Source: Ruaniaceae bacterium KH17 (GTDB lineage Bacteria > Actinomycetota > Actinomycetes > Actinomycetales > Actinomycetaceae). Taken from it: 64,000 nt of DNA. The stretch lies in NCBI GenBank assembly GCA_900199505.1, contig FZQV01000003.1, positions 1 to 64,000 on the forward strand, given 5' to 3'. How positions within the stretch are numbered: position 1 is the stretch's first letter; every line of letters begins with the position of its first letter. The position numbers were made by a program, and so were the translations under genes. Below the pieces are notes generated by a model. The model ran no database searches. It saw only the letters and a list, made by a program, of their open reading frames with translations, and was not told the origin of the DNA. Below are positions 34,069 through 43,597 of this stretch, in pieces.

Positions 34069-35010
34069 CTAGCGCTCGGGGTAGCCAATTGGTGGGGCGG
34101 AGACCTCAGCGAGCGCGTTCCCGACAACGTCTGGCAGGTCCACATTCGCCTCGAGAATCGAGCGGAGCTGGGCGGGCGTGCGCGGGCCCACAATTGCGCA
34201 ATCGACTCGTTCAGTGACCCACGCGAGCGCCACATCGAGCGGCGCCGCCTCCAGGCCGTCGGCCGCGCGAGCAACCGATTCGACAATTCGAAATGCCCGC
34301 TCGTTCATGTGCGGTTCGACGAAGCTACGCAAGTGCGCCGAGGCTGCTCGCGAATCGGCCGGTGAGGAGTGCCGGTACTTGCCGGTGAGCACGCCGCGTC
34401 CGAGAGCGGACCAGGCGAGCGTGCCGATCCCGAGCGCCTTCGCCGCCGGGAACACCTCGCGCTCGGCGCCGCGCTCCAGGAGCGAATACTCCACCTGCGT
34501 GGCCGTGATCTTGGTCAGCGAGGCGAGTGTGGCGAGTTGCCAACCGGGATAGTTCGAGAGCCCCACATACCGGGCGCGGCCGGAACTCACCGCGATCTCC
34601 AGCGCATTCGCGGTCTCCTCGAGTGGTGTGCCGGGATCCGGCGCCTGAACGAGGAGCAGATCCACGTGGTCGGTGCCCAGCCGGGCGAGCGAGGAATCGA
34701 GATTCGTGAGGATCGTGCCGCGTGAGGCGTCGATCTGGGCGCGCTTTGAGCGCCAGGTGCGTACGCCGGCCTTCGTGACGATCACAACGTCCTCGCGGGC
34801 CACAGCGGAGCTGAGCATCTGTCCGATCAACTCTTCGGAGGCGCCGTCGGCGTAGCCTGCAGCAGTATCGAGAACCGTTCCGCCAGCGTCAACGAAGTCC
34901 GTGAGCATGGTGTGGGCGTCATCGCCGTCGGTGTCACGACCCCAGGTCATGGTGCCCAACCCGAGGGTGGAAACGCGCAGGCCGGAGGTACCAAGTGAGG
35001 ACTCGTGCAT
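34069..35010 (-). CDS. Aldo/keto reductase
   Basis: 313 aa TIM-barrel oxidoreductase. 'LRVSTLGLGTMTWGRDTDGDDAHTML', the catalytic Asp and Tyr in 'FVDAGGTVLDTAAGYADGASEELIG', the Lys in 'DVVIVTKAGV', and the NADPH-binding 'GTLAWSALGRGVLTGKY' and 'AIVGPRTPAQL' are the AKR motifs. NADPH-dependent carbonyl reduction is likely; the substrate is unknown. ATG 35010 follows TAGGCT by six bases. Confidence 0.93.
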   Translation of the reverse strand: MHESSLGTSGLRVSTLGLGTMTWGRDTDGDDAHTMLTDFVDAGGTVLDTAAGYADGASEELIGQMLSSAVAREDVVIVTKAGVRTWRSKRAQIDASRGTILTNLDSSLARLGTDHVDLLLVQAPDPGTPLEETANALEIAVSSGRARYVGLSNYPGWQLATLASLTKITATQVEYSLLERGAEREVFPAAKALGIGTLAWSALGRGVLTGKYRHSSPADSRAASAHLRSFVEPHMNERAFRIVESVARAADGLEAAPLDVALAWVTERVDCAIVGPRTPAQLRSILEANVDLPDVVGNALAEVSAPPIGYPER

Positions 35011-35016
35011 GGGACA

Positions 35017-35022
35017 AGCCTA
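35017..35022 (-). promoter_or_regulatory. Leaderless -10 hexamer of the aldo/keto reductase
   Basis: TAGGCT on the minus strand, six bases before ATG 35010. Confidence 0.5.
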
Positions 35023-35041
35023 ATGAATGAATCGCATGGGG

Positions 35042-35047
35042 TACGCT
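35042..35047 (+). promoter_or_regulatory. Possible leaderless -10 hexamer of uppP
   Basis: TACGCT, eight bases before GTG 35056. Confidence 0.35.
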
Positions 35048-35055
35048 CGCTTCTC

Positions 35056-35907
35056 GTGGAATGGTGGCATGCAATCGTCCTCGGACTCGTCCAGGGACTC
35101 ACAGAGTTTCTCCCGATCTCATCGTCAGCGCACATTCGTGTAGTGGGAGAGTTGATGGGCCTCGGCGATCCGGGCGCTGCGTTCACCGCGATCACCCAGA
35201 TCGGTACCGAGACCGCGGTGGTGATCTACTTCCGGAAGAAGATCTGGCAGGTCATCACAGCGTGGTGCGGCGCGTTGCCGTTCGGCCCGTGGAAGAACAC
35301 GGTCCCGCGCGATAACCCCGACGCACGTATGGGCTGGTTCATCATCCTGGGCTCGATCCCGATCGTGGTGCTGGGGCTCTTCCTTGAGGACTGGATCGAT
35401 ACCACCTTCCGCAATCTCTACATCACTGCCGCGACCCTTGCGATCTTCGCGGTGATTCTCGGCGCCGCCGATCGCTATTCGAAGCGCACTCGCGAACTCG
35501 ACCAACTGAGTGGCACGCATGCGACCCTGTTCGGTTTCGCGCAGGCCATGGCGCTGATCCCCGGCGTCTCGCGCTCGGGCGGCACGATCACGGCCGGCCT
35601 GCTCATGGGCTACTCCCGCAAGGCGGCCGCCGATTACTCGTTCCTACTGGCGATCCCCGCGGTGCTCGGCTCGGGCTTCTACAAGCTGTTCAAGGACGGC
35701 TTCACGGGGGAGTCCGCCGTCTCGATGCCGCTCACGCTGGTCGCGACCGTCGTGGCATTCGTGGTCGGCTACTTCGTGATCGTGTGGTTCCTGAAGATGA
35801 TCACCACGAAGACCTACACGCCGTTCGTGATCTACCGACTGGTCCTCGCAGCGGTCATCGTGGTGCTGCTCCTGACCGGCACGCTCACCCCGCTACCTAC
35901 GACTTAG
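35056..35907 (+). CDS. uppP: Undecaprenyl-diphosphate phosphatase
   Basis: 283 aa from GTG 35056 (MEWWHAIVLGLVQG). The two BacA/UppP motifs are intact: 'LVQGLTEFLPISSSAHIRVVGELMG' with the catalytic Glu region, and 'ALIPGVSRSGGTITAGLLMG' with the Arg. There are seven to eight membrane helices. It recycles undecaprenyl phosphate for peptidoglycan and glycan synthesis. The GTG gives the family's usual N-terminus; in-frame starts at 35005 and 35023 would add unlikely residues and overlap the divergent gene's promoter. Confidence 0.92.
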   Translation: MEWWHAIVLGLVQGLTEFLPISSSAHIRVVGELMGLGDPGAAFTAITQIGTETAVVIYFRKKIWQVITAWCGALPFGPWKNTVPRDNPDARMGWFIILGSIPIVVLGLFLEDWIDTTFRNLYITAATLAIFAVILGAADRYSKRTRELDQLSGTHATLFGFAQAMALIPGVSRSGGTITAGLLMGYSRKAAADYSFLLAIPAVLGSGFYKLFKDGFTGESAVSMPLTLVATVVAFVVGYFVIVWFLKMITTKTYTPFVIYRLVLAAVIVVLLLTGTLTPLPTT

Positions 35908-36724
35908 GCCCGTCCTCTCGGCGGCGGAGGTAGCGTTCGAACTCGGCGGCGATCGCGTCCCCGCTGGCCGACGGCGAATCGGCAGTATCGCGCAGCTCCT
36001 CCAGTTGGGAGACGTACCCGGCCACGTCCGGGTTCTCGACCGTGAGCTCGTTGACGCCGCCTTCCCACTGCTTCGCGGCCTCCTTGAGCTCGCTCAGGTC
36101 AAGATCCTCACCAAGTACCACGGAAAGCTCCCGCGCGAGTGACAGCGACGCTTTGGGGGAGGGAGGATCCGCAACATAGTGCGGCACCGAGACCCAGATC
36201 TGCATCGTCGCGAAGCCTTCCTCTGCGGCAACGAGCTCGAGCACGCTCGTGATGCCTGCAGGACCCTGGTACTGCGATTGCTGGATCTCGCGCTCACGTT
36301 GCGTCACCGGGCTCGATGACGAGATCGAGAGCGGGAATGGCCGCGTGTGGGGGACATCCGCGAGGAGGGCACCGAGCACGACGAACTCGCCCACCGAGGC
36401 GTTGGTGGCCTCGAAGATGATCTCGGCCACGAACTCCTGCCAGTTGAAAGAAGGTTCGAGCCCGCGCAGGAGGAGCGCCTTCCGTCCGCTGGGCGTGGTG
36501 GCGGTCCAGATTTCGGTACCCGGCCACACGAGCTTGCGATCGCCGTCGTCCGTGGTCTCGAGCTGCGGGCGTGCCACCTGGAAGTCGTAGTACTCCTGCT
36601 CGTCGAGCCGCCCGACGGGGGTGGCATCCCAGGAATCGATCAAGGCCTCCACGAGACTGGTGGCGGCATTGCCGGCGTCACTCCAGCCCTCGAACGCGGC
36701 GATCATGATCGGATCGTTTCTCAT
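35897..36724 (-). CDS. PAC2 family protein
   Basis: 275 aa. 'MIAAFEGWSDAGNAATSLVEALIDSW', 'FYDFQVARPQLE'-like (here YYDFQVARPQLE), 'LLLRGLEPSFNWQEFVAEIIF' and 'VVLGALLADVPHTRPFPLSISSS' are the PAC2 signatures of proteasome-assembly-chaperone-like proteins common in actinobacteria. The bacterial role is unknown. It is notable in a genome segment whose pupylation locus lacks the 20S core. The stop overlaps that of uppP (convergent). TAAGCT lies six bases before the ATG. Confidence 0.9.
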   Translation of the reverse strand: MRNDPIMIAAFEGWSDAGNAATSLVEALIDSWDATPVGRLDEQEYYDFQVARPQLETTDDGDRKLVWPGTEIWTATTPSGRKALLLRGLEPSFNWQEFVAEIIFEATNASVGEFVVLGALLADVPHTRPFPLSISSSSPVTQREREIQQSQYQGPAGITSVLELVAAEEGFATMQIWVSVPHYVADPPSPKASLSLARELSVVLGEDLDLSELKEAAKQWEGGVNELTVENPDVAGYVSQLEELRDTADSPSASGDAIAAEFERYLRRREDGPKS

Positions 36725-36730
36725 CCCTCT

Positions 36731-36736
36731 AGCTTA
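36731..36736 (-). promoter_or_regulatory. Leaderless -10 hexamer of the PAC2 gene
   Basis: TAAGCT on the minus strand, six bases before ATG 36724. Confidence 0.5.
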
Positions 36737-36768
36737 GATGGTGCGCCGGGCGACCCGTCCGGGCAGGT

Positions 36769-36774
36769 TAGGGT
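36769..36774 (+). promoter_or_regulatory. Leaderless -10 hexamer of the HAD phosphatase
   Basis: TAGGGT, six bases before GTG 36781. Confidence 0.5.
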
Positions 36775-36780
36775 GGCTGG

Positions 36781-37449
36781 GTGACGTTACGTGCCGTGCT
36801 CTGGGACCTCGATGGCACGCTTGTCGACTCCGAACCGCACTGGTTCGCCGCCGAGCAGACTCTCGCCGCCGAGTACGGCGCCGTCTGGACCTCCGAGCAG
36901 GCTCTCGCACAAGTGGGCCAACCGATTCGGCAAACACTGGCGAATCTCGTGGCGGCCGGCATTCCGCTGAGCATTGCGGAAGCCGAGCGAGAACTCATGG
37001 AGCGGATGCGCCGCCAAATCGCCGCCGACGGCGTCGAGTTCCGTCCTGGGGTCATGGAACTGTGGAATGCGCTGGCCGAGCAGGGCGTGCGGCAGGCCCT
37101 GGTCACGATGAGTTACGGGCCGTACATGGACGCGGTCATCCCGTGGCTGCCAGCGTTTGATCATCTTCAGCTCGGGAACTCCGTGCAGCGAGGCAAGCCG
37201 GCGCCCGATATCTACCTCGCGGCGATGGACTCTCTGGGTGTCACGCCGGAGCAGTCACTTGGAATCGAGGATTCCGTGGTGGGGGCGGGAGCCCTACTCG
37301 CGGCGGGTCTGACACCGGTCGGCGTGCCGAACCTGCTGGAGCTCCCGGATGACCCGCGCCTGATCGTGCTGGATACGCTCGCCGGCGTGCAGCCTTCGGA
37401 TCTCGAGCGTCTCCACACCTACTGGCAGGGCCGAAATCTCGTTGGTTGA
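36781..37449 (+). CDS. HAD superfamily phosphatase (beta-phosphoglucomutase-like)
   Basis: 222 aa. Motif I 'VLWDLDGTLVDSEPHWFAAEQ' gives the nucleophile Asp. The helical cap follows, motif II is in 'ALVTMSYGPYMD', and 'GKPAPDIYLAAMDSLGVTPEQSLGIEDSVVGAGALLAAGLTPVGV' covers motifs III and IV. It belongs to the subfamily IA phosphatases; the substrate, a sugar phosphate or similar, is unknown. Start GTG follows a leaderless-type hexamer. Confidence 0.92.
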   Translation: MTLRAVLWDLDGTLVDSEPHWFAAEQTLAAEYGAVWTSEQALAQVGQPIRQTLANLVAAGIPLSIAEAERELMERMRRQIAADGVEFRPGVMELWNALAEQGVRQALVTMSYGPYMDAVIPWLPAFDHLQLGNSVQRGKPAPDIYLAAMDSLGVTPEQSLGIEDSVVGAGALLAAGLTPVGVPNLLELPDDPRLIVLDTLAGVQPSDLERLHTYWQGRNLVG

Positions 37450-37457
37450 GAGGGGTC

Positions 37458-37639
37458 GAGACCATGGTGCGTTGGACTCGCTGTCTGGGGACGGTGTGCC
37501 GGCACCGCTCAGGTATCTCTCGCGGCCGGGAGGGGCGTGTGGACTCGGGCTGGGGATGGCACAACCTCGTGGGTTGAGCGGAGCCGGAGGCGGAGTTGAG
37601 ACCATGGTGCGTTGGGCTCGCTGTCTGGGGACGGTATGC
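37458..37639 (+). repeat. Pair of 42-bp direct repeats
   Basis: A unit starting GAGACCATGGTGCGTTGG occurs at 37458-37499 and again at 37598-37639 with two differences. Each copy is preceded by a GGTTGAG motif (37444-37450 and 37572-37578). The repeats fill most of the 247-base gap between the HAD gene and the convergent RecB-like gene. No ORF of significance spans them. Confidence 0.8.
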
Positions 37640-37696
37640 AGGTCGTGCCACCGGCCCGGTTTCGCGTGCGGCCGCCAGGGCGCGATGGACTAGGGC

Positions 37697-38533
37697 CTAA
37701 GACCGGTCGAGTGAGCTGCGGCGGGCGGCGAGGAGGGACTCGAGGCCTTCCTCCGGAATGGGCGGGATGGTGCCGCCAAACTCCGGGCAGAACTCCTGGA
37801 ACGAGCACCATGGGCAGAGCGGCGTCTTCCTCGGACGGAAGTCCTCGCGCCGCGCAGCATCCTCGATCCGATCCCACAGTTGATCAAGCTCGGCCTCAAA
37901 GGCGAGCAGGTCATCGGTGTGCGGATCGAGAGTAAGCGTGCGGCCATCGCCCAAATAGATCAGCTGGAGCCGAGCGGGAGCGACGCCGTCGAGCCGCCAG
38001 AGCATCAACGCGTAGAACCGCATCTGGAACAGCGCCTCCTCGGTGAACCGAGGGGACGGTGCCTTGCCAGTCTTGTAATCGACCACGCGCACGGCACCGT
38101 TCGGAGCGGTGTCTATCCGGTCCACAAAGCCGCGCAGCAGCACCCCCGAGCCAAGCTCCACTTCCACGAACCGCTCCCGCGCCGTGGGATCGAGCCGTTG
38201 CGGGTTCTCCAGCCTGAAGTAGTTCGAGACCAGAGCGCGGGCTTGCGAAAGGAAGGCATCGACGTCCCCCGCCTCGGCAAAGAGCTCGTGCACCTCGGGG
38301 CGCTTCTGCGCGAGCTCGTCCCACTGCGGTCCCACCAGCTCTTGCGCGGCACCCTCGTCACGTGCGGCGGCAGGCAAGTCGAAGATCCGCTCCAGCACCG
38401 CGTGCACCAGTGTTCCACGCACCGCGGCCGACGACGGCGGCTCGGGAAGTTTGTCCACCATGAGATAGCGGAATCGCAACGGGCATTGCTTGAAGTCCTT
38501 GGCCCGGGATGCTGACAGTGCTGCTCGCTTCAT
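37697..38533 (-). CDS. RecB-like PD-(D/E)XK nuclease (Cas4/AddB-type)
   Basis: 278 aa from ATG 38533. 'LSASRAKDFKQCPLRFRY' with the first Fe-S Cys, 'AAVRGTLVHAVLERIF' with the His, 'LLRGFVDRIDTAPNGAVRVVDYKTGKAPS' with the catalytic Asp, Asp and Lys, 'MRFYALMLW' with the QxxxY-type motif, and 'PLCPWCSFQEFCPEFGG' with three further Cys. This is the iron-sulfur exonuclease fold. It is a stand-alone RecB family nuclease of actinobacteria, likely in DNA repair. TAGGCT six bases before ATG 38533 decides this start over GTG 38539. Confidence 0.9.
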   Translation of the reverse strand: MKRAALSASRAKDFKQCPLRFRYLMVDKLPEPPSSAAVRGTLVHAVLERIFDLPAAARDEGAAQELVGPQWDELAQKRPEVHELFAEAGDVDAFLSQARALVSNYFRLENPQRLDPTARERFVEVELGSGVLLRGFVDRIDTAPNGAVRVVDYKTGKAPSPRFTEEALFQMRFYALMLWRLDGVAPARLQLIYLGDGRTLTLDPHTDDLLAFEAELDQLWDRIEDAARREDFRPRKTPLCPWCSFQEFCPEFGGTIPPIPEEGLESLLAARRSSLDRS

Positions 38534-38539
38534 GACCAC

Positions 38540-38545
38540 AGCCTA
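38540..38545 (-). promoter_or_regulatory. Leaderless -10 hexamer of the RecB-like nuclease
   Basis: TAGGCT on the minus strand, six bases before ATG 38533. Confidence 0.5.
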
Positions 38546-38565
38546 AGCTCGGGCACCGACACCGT

Positions 38566-38571
38566 TACCCT
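38566..38571 (+). promoter_or_regulatory. Leaderless -10 hexamer before the pup superoperon
   Basis: TACCCT, seven bases before ATG 38579. It is the first promoter candidate of the 15-gene run ending at trpA. Confidence 0.45.
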
Positions 38572-38578
38572 GGACCAT

Positions 38579-39610
38579 ATGGGTTGGCGTATCGGAAGCA
38601 TCGGGGGAGTACCCCTCTACCTGGCGAAGAGTTGGCCGATCGGCGCGCTGCTGATCGGCTATGTGTACTTCATCAGCTTCAACAACTATGCAACCACCGG
38701 GCGTGCGGCGCTGATTTCCGCCATCGCCGTGGTGATGCTCTTCTTCTCGGTACTCGTACACGAGGTGTCACACGGCGTCGTCGGGAAGCTTCAGAAGCGT
38801 CCTCCCGAGTCCTACACGCTCACCCTCTTCGGTGGCCACACCACCTTCCGTACCCCCGATCCTTCCCCGGGCGCGATGGCGATCATCTCGCTGGCGGGCC
38901 CACTCGCGAACCTGGCACTCGCGGCCCTTGCCTGGGCGGGAACCTTGCTCCCTGTGGTTGGCCCATACATGGAGCCGCTTGCGATCGTGAACCTAATCCT
39001 CGGCCTGTTCAACCTCGCCCCCGGCCTCCCAATGGACGGCGGGTACATCGTGGCCGCGATCGGCTGGTTTGCCACCGACAGCCGCGAGCGCGGCATGGAG
39101 ATTTCCGGGTGGACCGGCCGCGTGATTGCAGGGTTGATCGCCGCCGCCTCTGTGTTCTGGCTCCTTCTCACGCAAGGCCGGAGCACCAGTGCACTCTGGA
39201 TGATCTTCATCGCGATCTTCCTCTGGCAAGGCGCGAGTCGTTCTATCCACGTGGCAAAGGCGCGGCAGGCGGTCACACACGTGGACCTGCGGCCGCTGAT
39301 GATGCCGGTCCCCGCCATTGAACACACCAAGGCCATTCGGGACGTGCCACCCACCGGCGCCGTGCTCGTGGACCGCGGCTGGCCCGTTGCCTTCATTCCG
39401 ATCCAGAATGTGGGGGGCAACGTGGACCCGAACGCCCCGGCAACGGCGATCTCGCTCGCCGTGCCCCGCCGCAACGTGATCACCACTCCCGTGGGAGCGG
39501 ACGCGGTCACCGCGGTGGCCGGAGCCGAGGGAGATCTCGTCATCCTGACCGATGGCGGCTACTACTGGGCGGGCTCGGTGCGCCAGATCGCCACACACGT
39601 GAACCGATAG
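38579..39610 (+). CDS. M50 site-2-protease family membrane peptidase
   Basis: 343 aa. The zinc motif HEVSH at residues 61-65 lies in a membrane helix, and the second motif 'FNLAPGLPMDGGYIV' supplies the Asp. Several further helices follow, then a C-terminal soluble part that looks like a CBS-type or PDZ-less domain. Such Rip-like proteases sit directly before trmI-arc in many actinobacterial pupylation loci. It is 11 bases ahead of trmI. Confidence 0.9.
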   Translation: MGWRIGSIGGVPLYLAKSWPIGALLIGYVYFISFNNYATTGRAALISAIAVVMLFFSVLVHEVSHGVVGKLQKRPPESYTLTLFGGHTTFRTPDPSPGAMAIISLAGPLANLALAALAWAGTLLPVVGPYMEPLAIVNLILGLFNLAPGLPMDGGYIVAAIGWFATDSRERGMEISGWTGRVIAGLIAAASVFWLLLTQGRSTSALWMIFIAIFLWQGASRSIHVAKARQAVTHVDLRPLMMPVPAIEHTKAIRDVPPTGAVLVDRGWPVAFIPIQNVGGNVDPNAPATAISLAVPRRNVITTPVGADAVTAVAGAEGDLVILTDGGYYWAGSVRQIATHVNR

Positions 39611-39613
39611 GCT
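39608..39613 (+). promoter_or_regulatory. Possible internal leaderless -10 before trmI
   Basis: TAGGCT, eight bases before GTG 39622. It overlaps the M50 stop codon. Confidence 0.4.
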
Positions 39614-39621
39614 GGGGCATC

Positions 39622-40617
39622 GTGACACTCATCGGACCGGCCGCACGCCGCGGCCCCTTGCATGACGGCGAACGGGTCCAGTTGACCGACGCCAAGGGCA
39701 AGATGCACACCATCCAGCTTCGTGCGGGCGAGCACTTCCACACGCATCGCGGCGGGATCGATCACGACCGCATCATCGGCCAGCCGGACGGCTCCGTGAT
39801 CCTGACCGAGCTCGAGCACGAGTACCTCGTGCTCCGGCCGCTGCTCTCGGACTACGTGATGGGCATGCCGCGCGGCGCCGCAATCGTCTACCCCAAGGAC
39901 GCCGGGCAGATCATCCAGATGGGCGACATCTTCGCCGGCGCCACCGTGGTGGAAGCCGGCGTGGGTTCGGGCGCGCTCTCGCAGAGCCTGCTCAACACCA
40001 TCGGCACCGAGGGCCGGCTCATCTCGATCGAACGCCGCGCCGACTTCGCCGAGATCGCGACGCTAAACGTGGACGCCTGGTTCGGCGAGCGGCACCCCGC
40101 GTGGGAGGTGCACGTGGGCGATCTGGCCGAGGTGCTTCCCACTCTTGGGGTGGAACCGGACCGGATCGTGCTGGACATGCTGGCGCCCTGGGAGAACATC
40201 GAGGTAGTCGAGCAGACCCTCACTCCGGGTGGCGTGCTGCTCGCCTACGTTGCCACCACCACCCAGATGTCCCGCTTCGTTGAAGAACTGCGCGCCACCG
40301 AGCGCTTCACCGAGCCGCAGGCGTTGGAGTCCATGGTCCGCACCTGGCACGTGGAGGGACTTGCAGTGCGCCCGGACCACCGGATGGTCGCCCACACCGG
40401 ATTCCTGGTCACTGCCCGGCTGTTGGCCCCCGGAACCATCACCCCTGAGCGCTCGCGCCGCCCGGCGCCGTCGGCCCAAGGAGTTGAAGACCACCTGGCG
40501 GGCGTGCCTTTCACCCCCGAGAACCTGGGGGAGCGCGCCACATCGGACAAGAAGATACGCCGCGTGACCCGCGATCTCGCCCGCCGCGCCGCCTATGACG
40601 AGGAGACCCGTGGATAA
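39622..40617 (+). CDS. trmI: tRNA (adenine(58)-N1)-methyltransferase
   Basis: 331 aa. The N-terminal beta domain '[29 protein letters not shown]' precedes a class I SAM fold: '[25 protein letters not shown]' (motif I), '[37 protein letters not shown]' (motifs IV-V). '[14 protein letters not shown]' is the TrmI-specific block. It makes m1A58 in tRNA. The linkage with arc-dop-pup is conserved in actinobacteria. The C-terminal 50 residues are basic. Confidence 0.93.
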   Translation: MTLIGPAARRGPLHDGERVQLTDAKGKMHTIQLRAGEHFHTHRGGIDHDRIIGQPDGSVILTELEHEYLVLRPLLSDYVMGMPRGAAIVYPKDAGQIIQMGDIFAGATVVEAGVGSGALSQSLLNTIGTEGRLISIERRADFAEIATLNVDAWFGERHPAWEVHVGDLAEVLPTLGVEPDRIVLDMLAPWENIEVVEQTLTPGGVLLAYVATTTQMSRFVEELRATERFTEPQALESMVRTWHVEGLAVRPDHRMVAHTGFLVTARLLAPGTITPERSRRPAPSAQGVEDHLAGVPFTPENLGERATSDKKIRRVTRDLARRAAYDEETRG

Positions 40618-42142
40618 CGACCTGGACGCAATCTCGCTGGCCGCGAAGAACGAACGCCTCGCACACGCGCTCTCGGACGCGCGCCGCAAGCTCGTCAACA
40701 TGCAGGAGCAGATCGACGCGCTCACCTCCCCGCCGAACTCCTACGGTGTTTTCCTCGAGTCGCACATGGACGATCGCAGTGCGGACGTGATGGTGGCCGG
40801 GCGCAAGATGCGGCTCTCCGTGTCCTCCACGATCCCGCTCGGAGCGCTCCGCCCGGGCCAGGAGGTGCGGCTCTCCGAGGCGCTGAGCGTGATCGGCGCG
40901 CTCGGTTTCGAGCAGGCCGGCGAGGTGGGCCTCGTGCGCGAGCGGCTCGATGACGATCGGGTACTTGTGGCTCTTCGGGCCGACGACGAACGCGTCGTTC
41001 GGCTAGCAGGCCCACTCCTGAAGGCGGACATCAAGCATGGCGACGCCGTCCTGGTGGACCTGCGCGCATACGTTGCCACCGCTGTCGTGGCACGTAGCGA
41101 GATCGAGGATCTGCTCCTCGAGGAGCAACCCACCACCACCTACGACGAGATCGGTGGCCTCGGCCCGCAGATCGAGGAGATCCGCGACACCGTGGAGCTC
41201 CCGTTCTTGCACCCGGAGCTGTACCGGGAGCACGGGTTGCGCCCGCCGAAGGGCCTGCTCCTGTATGGCCCGCCGGGATGCGGTAAGACCCTCATCGCGA
41301 AGGCGATCGCCAACTCGCTCGCGCAGACCGTGGGCGGCGACCGTGCCTACTTCCTGAACGTCAAGGGCCCCGAGCTCCTGAACAAGTTCGTGGGCGAGAC
41401 CGAACGTCAGATCCGTGTGATCTTCCAGCGCGCCCGAGAACGCGCCACCACCGGCGTGCCCGTGATCATCTTCTTCGACGAGATGGAATCGCTGTTCCGC
41501 ACCCGTGGCGGGGGCGTCTCCTCGGACGTGGAGACCACAGTGGTGCCGCAGCTGCTGGCCGAGGTCGACGGCGTCGAGTCGCTCAGCAATGTGGTGATTA
41601 TCGGTGCGTCAAACCGTGAGGACATGATCGATCCCGCGATCCTGCGCCCCGGTCGGTTGGACCTGAAGATCCGGATCGACCGGCCGGATGCGGAAGGCGC
41701 ACGCGAGATCTTCGCGAAGTACCTCACCACGGATCTGCCCATCCGCGCCGATGAGGTGGCGAAGTATGGCTCGGTGGGAAACGCCGTCGGGCAGATCATC
41801 GAGACCGCGGTGCAGGCGCTCTACGCGACGGATTCGAGCACGGCGGCCGCAGAGGTGACGTACACGGACGGCCAGCGTGGCACGCTCTACGTGCGGGACT
41901 TCGTCTCCGGCGCGATGATCGCCGGGATCGTGGACCGCGCCAAGAAGGCCGCGATCAAGGACCTGCTGGCCGGGGGAGAGCGCGGCATCGCCACCGAGCA
42001 TCTGCTACGCGCACTGTCCCAAGAGATCACCGAGAACGAGGACTTGCGCACCGGCGCCGATCCCGAACGCTGGTCCCGGATTCTCGGCGGGCGCCGCCCC
42101 ATCGTGGCGGCCCGGCCCCTGCGAGCGGAGGCGATCCAGTGA
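40610..42142 (+). CDS. arc: Proteasome-associated AAA ATPase ARC/Mpa
   Basis: 510 aa from GTG 40610, chosen because AGGAG lies four bases upstream. An N-terminal coiled coil ('[34 protein letters not shown]') binds Pup. Two OB folds follow, then one AAA domain with Walker A GPPGCGKT at 220-227 and Walker B FFDE with Glu291. It unfolds pupylated proteins. The C-terminus ends RPLRAEAIQ and lacks the QYL-type motif with penultimate Tyr that docks Mpa onto the 20S proteasome. It overlaps dop by four bases. Confidence 0.93.
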   Translation: MDNDLDAISLAAKNERLAHALSDARRKLVNMQEQIDALTSPPNSYGVFLESHMDDRSADVMVAGRKMRLSVSSTIPLGALRPGQEVRLSEALSVIGALGFEQAGEVGLVRERLDDDRVLVALRADDERVVRLAGPLLKADIKHGDAVLVDLRAYVATAVVARSEIEDLLLEEQPTTTYDEIGGLGPQIEEIRDTVELPFLHPELYREHGLRPPKGLLLYGPPGCGKTLIAKAIANSLAQTVGGDRAYFLNVKGPELLNKFVGETERQIRVIFQRARERATTGVPVIIFFDEMESLFRTRGGGVSSDVETTVVPQLLAEVDGVESLSNVVIIGASNREDMIDPAILRPGRLDLKIRIDRPDAEGAREIFAKYLTTDLPIRADEVAKYGSVGNAVGQIIETAVQALYATDSSTAAAEVTYTDGQRGTLYVRDFVSGAMIAGIVDRAKKAAIKDLLAGGERGIATEHLLRALSQEITENEDLRTGADPERWSRILGGRRPIVAARPLRAEAIQ

Positions 42143-43590
42143 CACGCGTGATGGGAATCGAGACCGAATACGGCATCCTCGACCCCGCGGATTCATGGGC
42201 GAACCCCATGGAAATGTCCGCGGCGATCGTGATGGCGTACTGCGGGCGCAACCCGCACGCGGCGTGGGACTACATCGGTGAGGATCCGCTGAACGACGCC
42301 CGCGGCTATCGACTGCCGCGCGCCGCGGCGGACATCTCGCAGCTCACCGACTCACCCCAGTTGCGCGCAGGTGCCCCTGGCGCGGTGATCGGCAACGGTG
42401 GCCGGTTCTACGTGGACCACGCGCACCCCGAGTACTCCTCGCCCGAGGTTTCGAACGCCCGGGACGCGTTGCTGTGGGATCGCGCGGGGGACGTCGTCGC
42501 GCGTGCGGCCATGGATGGGCTCGCCAGCGAGGGCCGCACGATCGTGCTGTACAAGAACAACGTGGACGGGAAGGGCGCCTCATACGGCACCCACGAGAAT
42601 TACCTCGTAGACCGCGCCGTGCCGTTCCACGAGATTGGCTACCGGCTCACACCGTTCTTCGTGACCCGGCCGCTCATGGTCGGTTCGGGGCGTGTGGGTC
42701 TCGGGCAGAAATCGCAGGAGCCGGGTTTCCAGATCTCGCAGCGCGCCGATTATGTGGAGAACGACATCGGCCTCGAGACCACCTTCAATCGACCGATCAT
42801 CAACACCCGGGATGAGCCGCACGCGACCCCGGAGAAGTACCGCCGGCTGCACGTGATCGGCGGTGACGCGAACCTGTTCGACGTCCCGAGCTACCTCAAG
42901 TTCGCGACCACCTCGCTCGTACTCACACTCATCGAGCGGGACGTGTTCCCACTCGCGATGGACACGATCACGCTCACCGCGCCCGTGGTGGACTCGTGGG
43001 GCGTGAGCCACGATCCGTTCGATCATGTCCTGTCCACTCAGACCGGCCGCAAGACGGCGCTCGATGTCCAGCGCATGTACCTGGACCTGGCCGCCGAGCA
43101 CCTGGCGGGAGAGGATGACGAGACCGACTTCGCGCTTGCACTGTGGGACGAGGTGCTGACCGGGCTGGCGAGCGATCCCGATTCGGTGGCGGACGCCGTC
43201 GAATGGGTGGCGAAGAAGCAGATCCTTGAGGGGATGCGCTCGCGCTTCGGTACCGGCTGGCAGGATCCGCGGCTGGCCGCGCTCGACCTGCAATGGTCTG
43301 ACCTGCGCCTGGAGACGGGCCTCGTGCCACGCCTCGAGGCGGCAGGGAAGGTTCGCCGCCTGGTGTCCGACGGCGATGTGGCGCGTGCCGCTGTTGAGCC
43401 GCCCGCCGATACCCGCGCCTACGTCCGCGGCACCGCCGTCCAGCGTTTCGGGCTGCGCGCGGCGAGTTGGACTTCGCTCGTTGCCGAAGTGCCGGAGCTC
43501 ACACGCATTCCACTTGGCGATCCGCTCACCGGGACGAAGGCCGAGACGGCTACCCTCGGAAGCCTGAGAGAACTGTTTTCGAAGGAATGA
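42139..43590 (+). CDS. dop: Dop, deamidase/depupylase of Pup
   Basis: 483 aa glutamine-synthetase-like fold. The metal-binding GIETEYGI gives Glu8 and Glu10, and '[18 protein letters not shown]' gives the catalytic Asp93. Compared with PafA it has the longer N-terminal loop typical of Dop ('[20 protein letters not shown]'). Dop deamidates Pup-Gln to Pup-Glu and removes Pup from substrates. Since this Pup already ends in Glu, depupylation is probably its sole task. Seven bases separate it from pup. Confidence 0.94.
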   Translation: MTRVMGIETEYGILDPADSWANPMEMSAAIVMAYCGRNPHAAWDYIGEDPLNDARGYRLPRAAADISQLTDSPQLRAGAPGAVIGNGGRFYVDHAHPEYSSPEVSNARDALLWDRAGDVVARAAMDGLASEGRTIVLYKNNVDGKGASYGTHENYLVDRAVPFHEIGYRLTPFFVTRPLMVGSGRVGLGQKSQEPGFQISQRADYVENDIGLETTFNRPIINTRDEPHATPEKYRRLHVIGGDANLFDVPSYLKFATTSLVLTLIERDVFPLAMDTITLTAPVVDSWGVSHDPFDHVLSTQTGRKTALDVQRMYLDLAAEHLAGEDDETDFALALWDEVLTGLASDPDSVADAVEWVAKKQILEGMRSRFGTGWQDPRLAALDLQWSDLRLETGLVPRLEAAGKVRRLVSDGDVARAAVEPPADTRAYVRGTAVQRFGLRAASWTSLVAEVPELTRIPLGDPLTGTKAETATLGSLRELFSKE

Positions 43591-43597
43591 TGGAGAG

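Noticed and set aside
37697-38533. Cas4 of a CRISPR system
   Set aside because: The nuclease has Cas4/RecB motifs but there is no CRISPR array or other cas gene nearby; stand-alone RecB-like nucleases of this size are common in actinobacteria.
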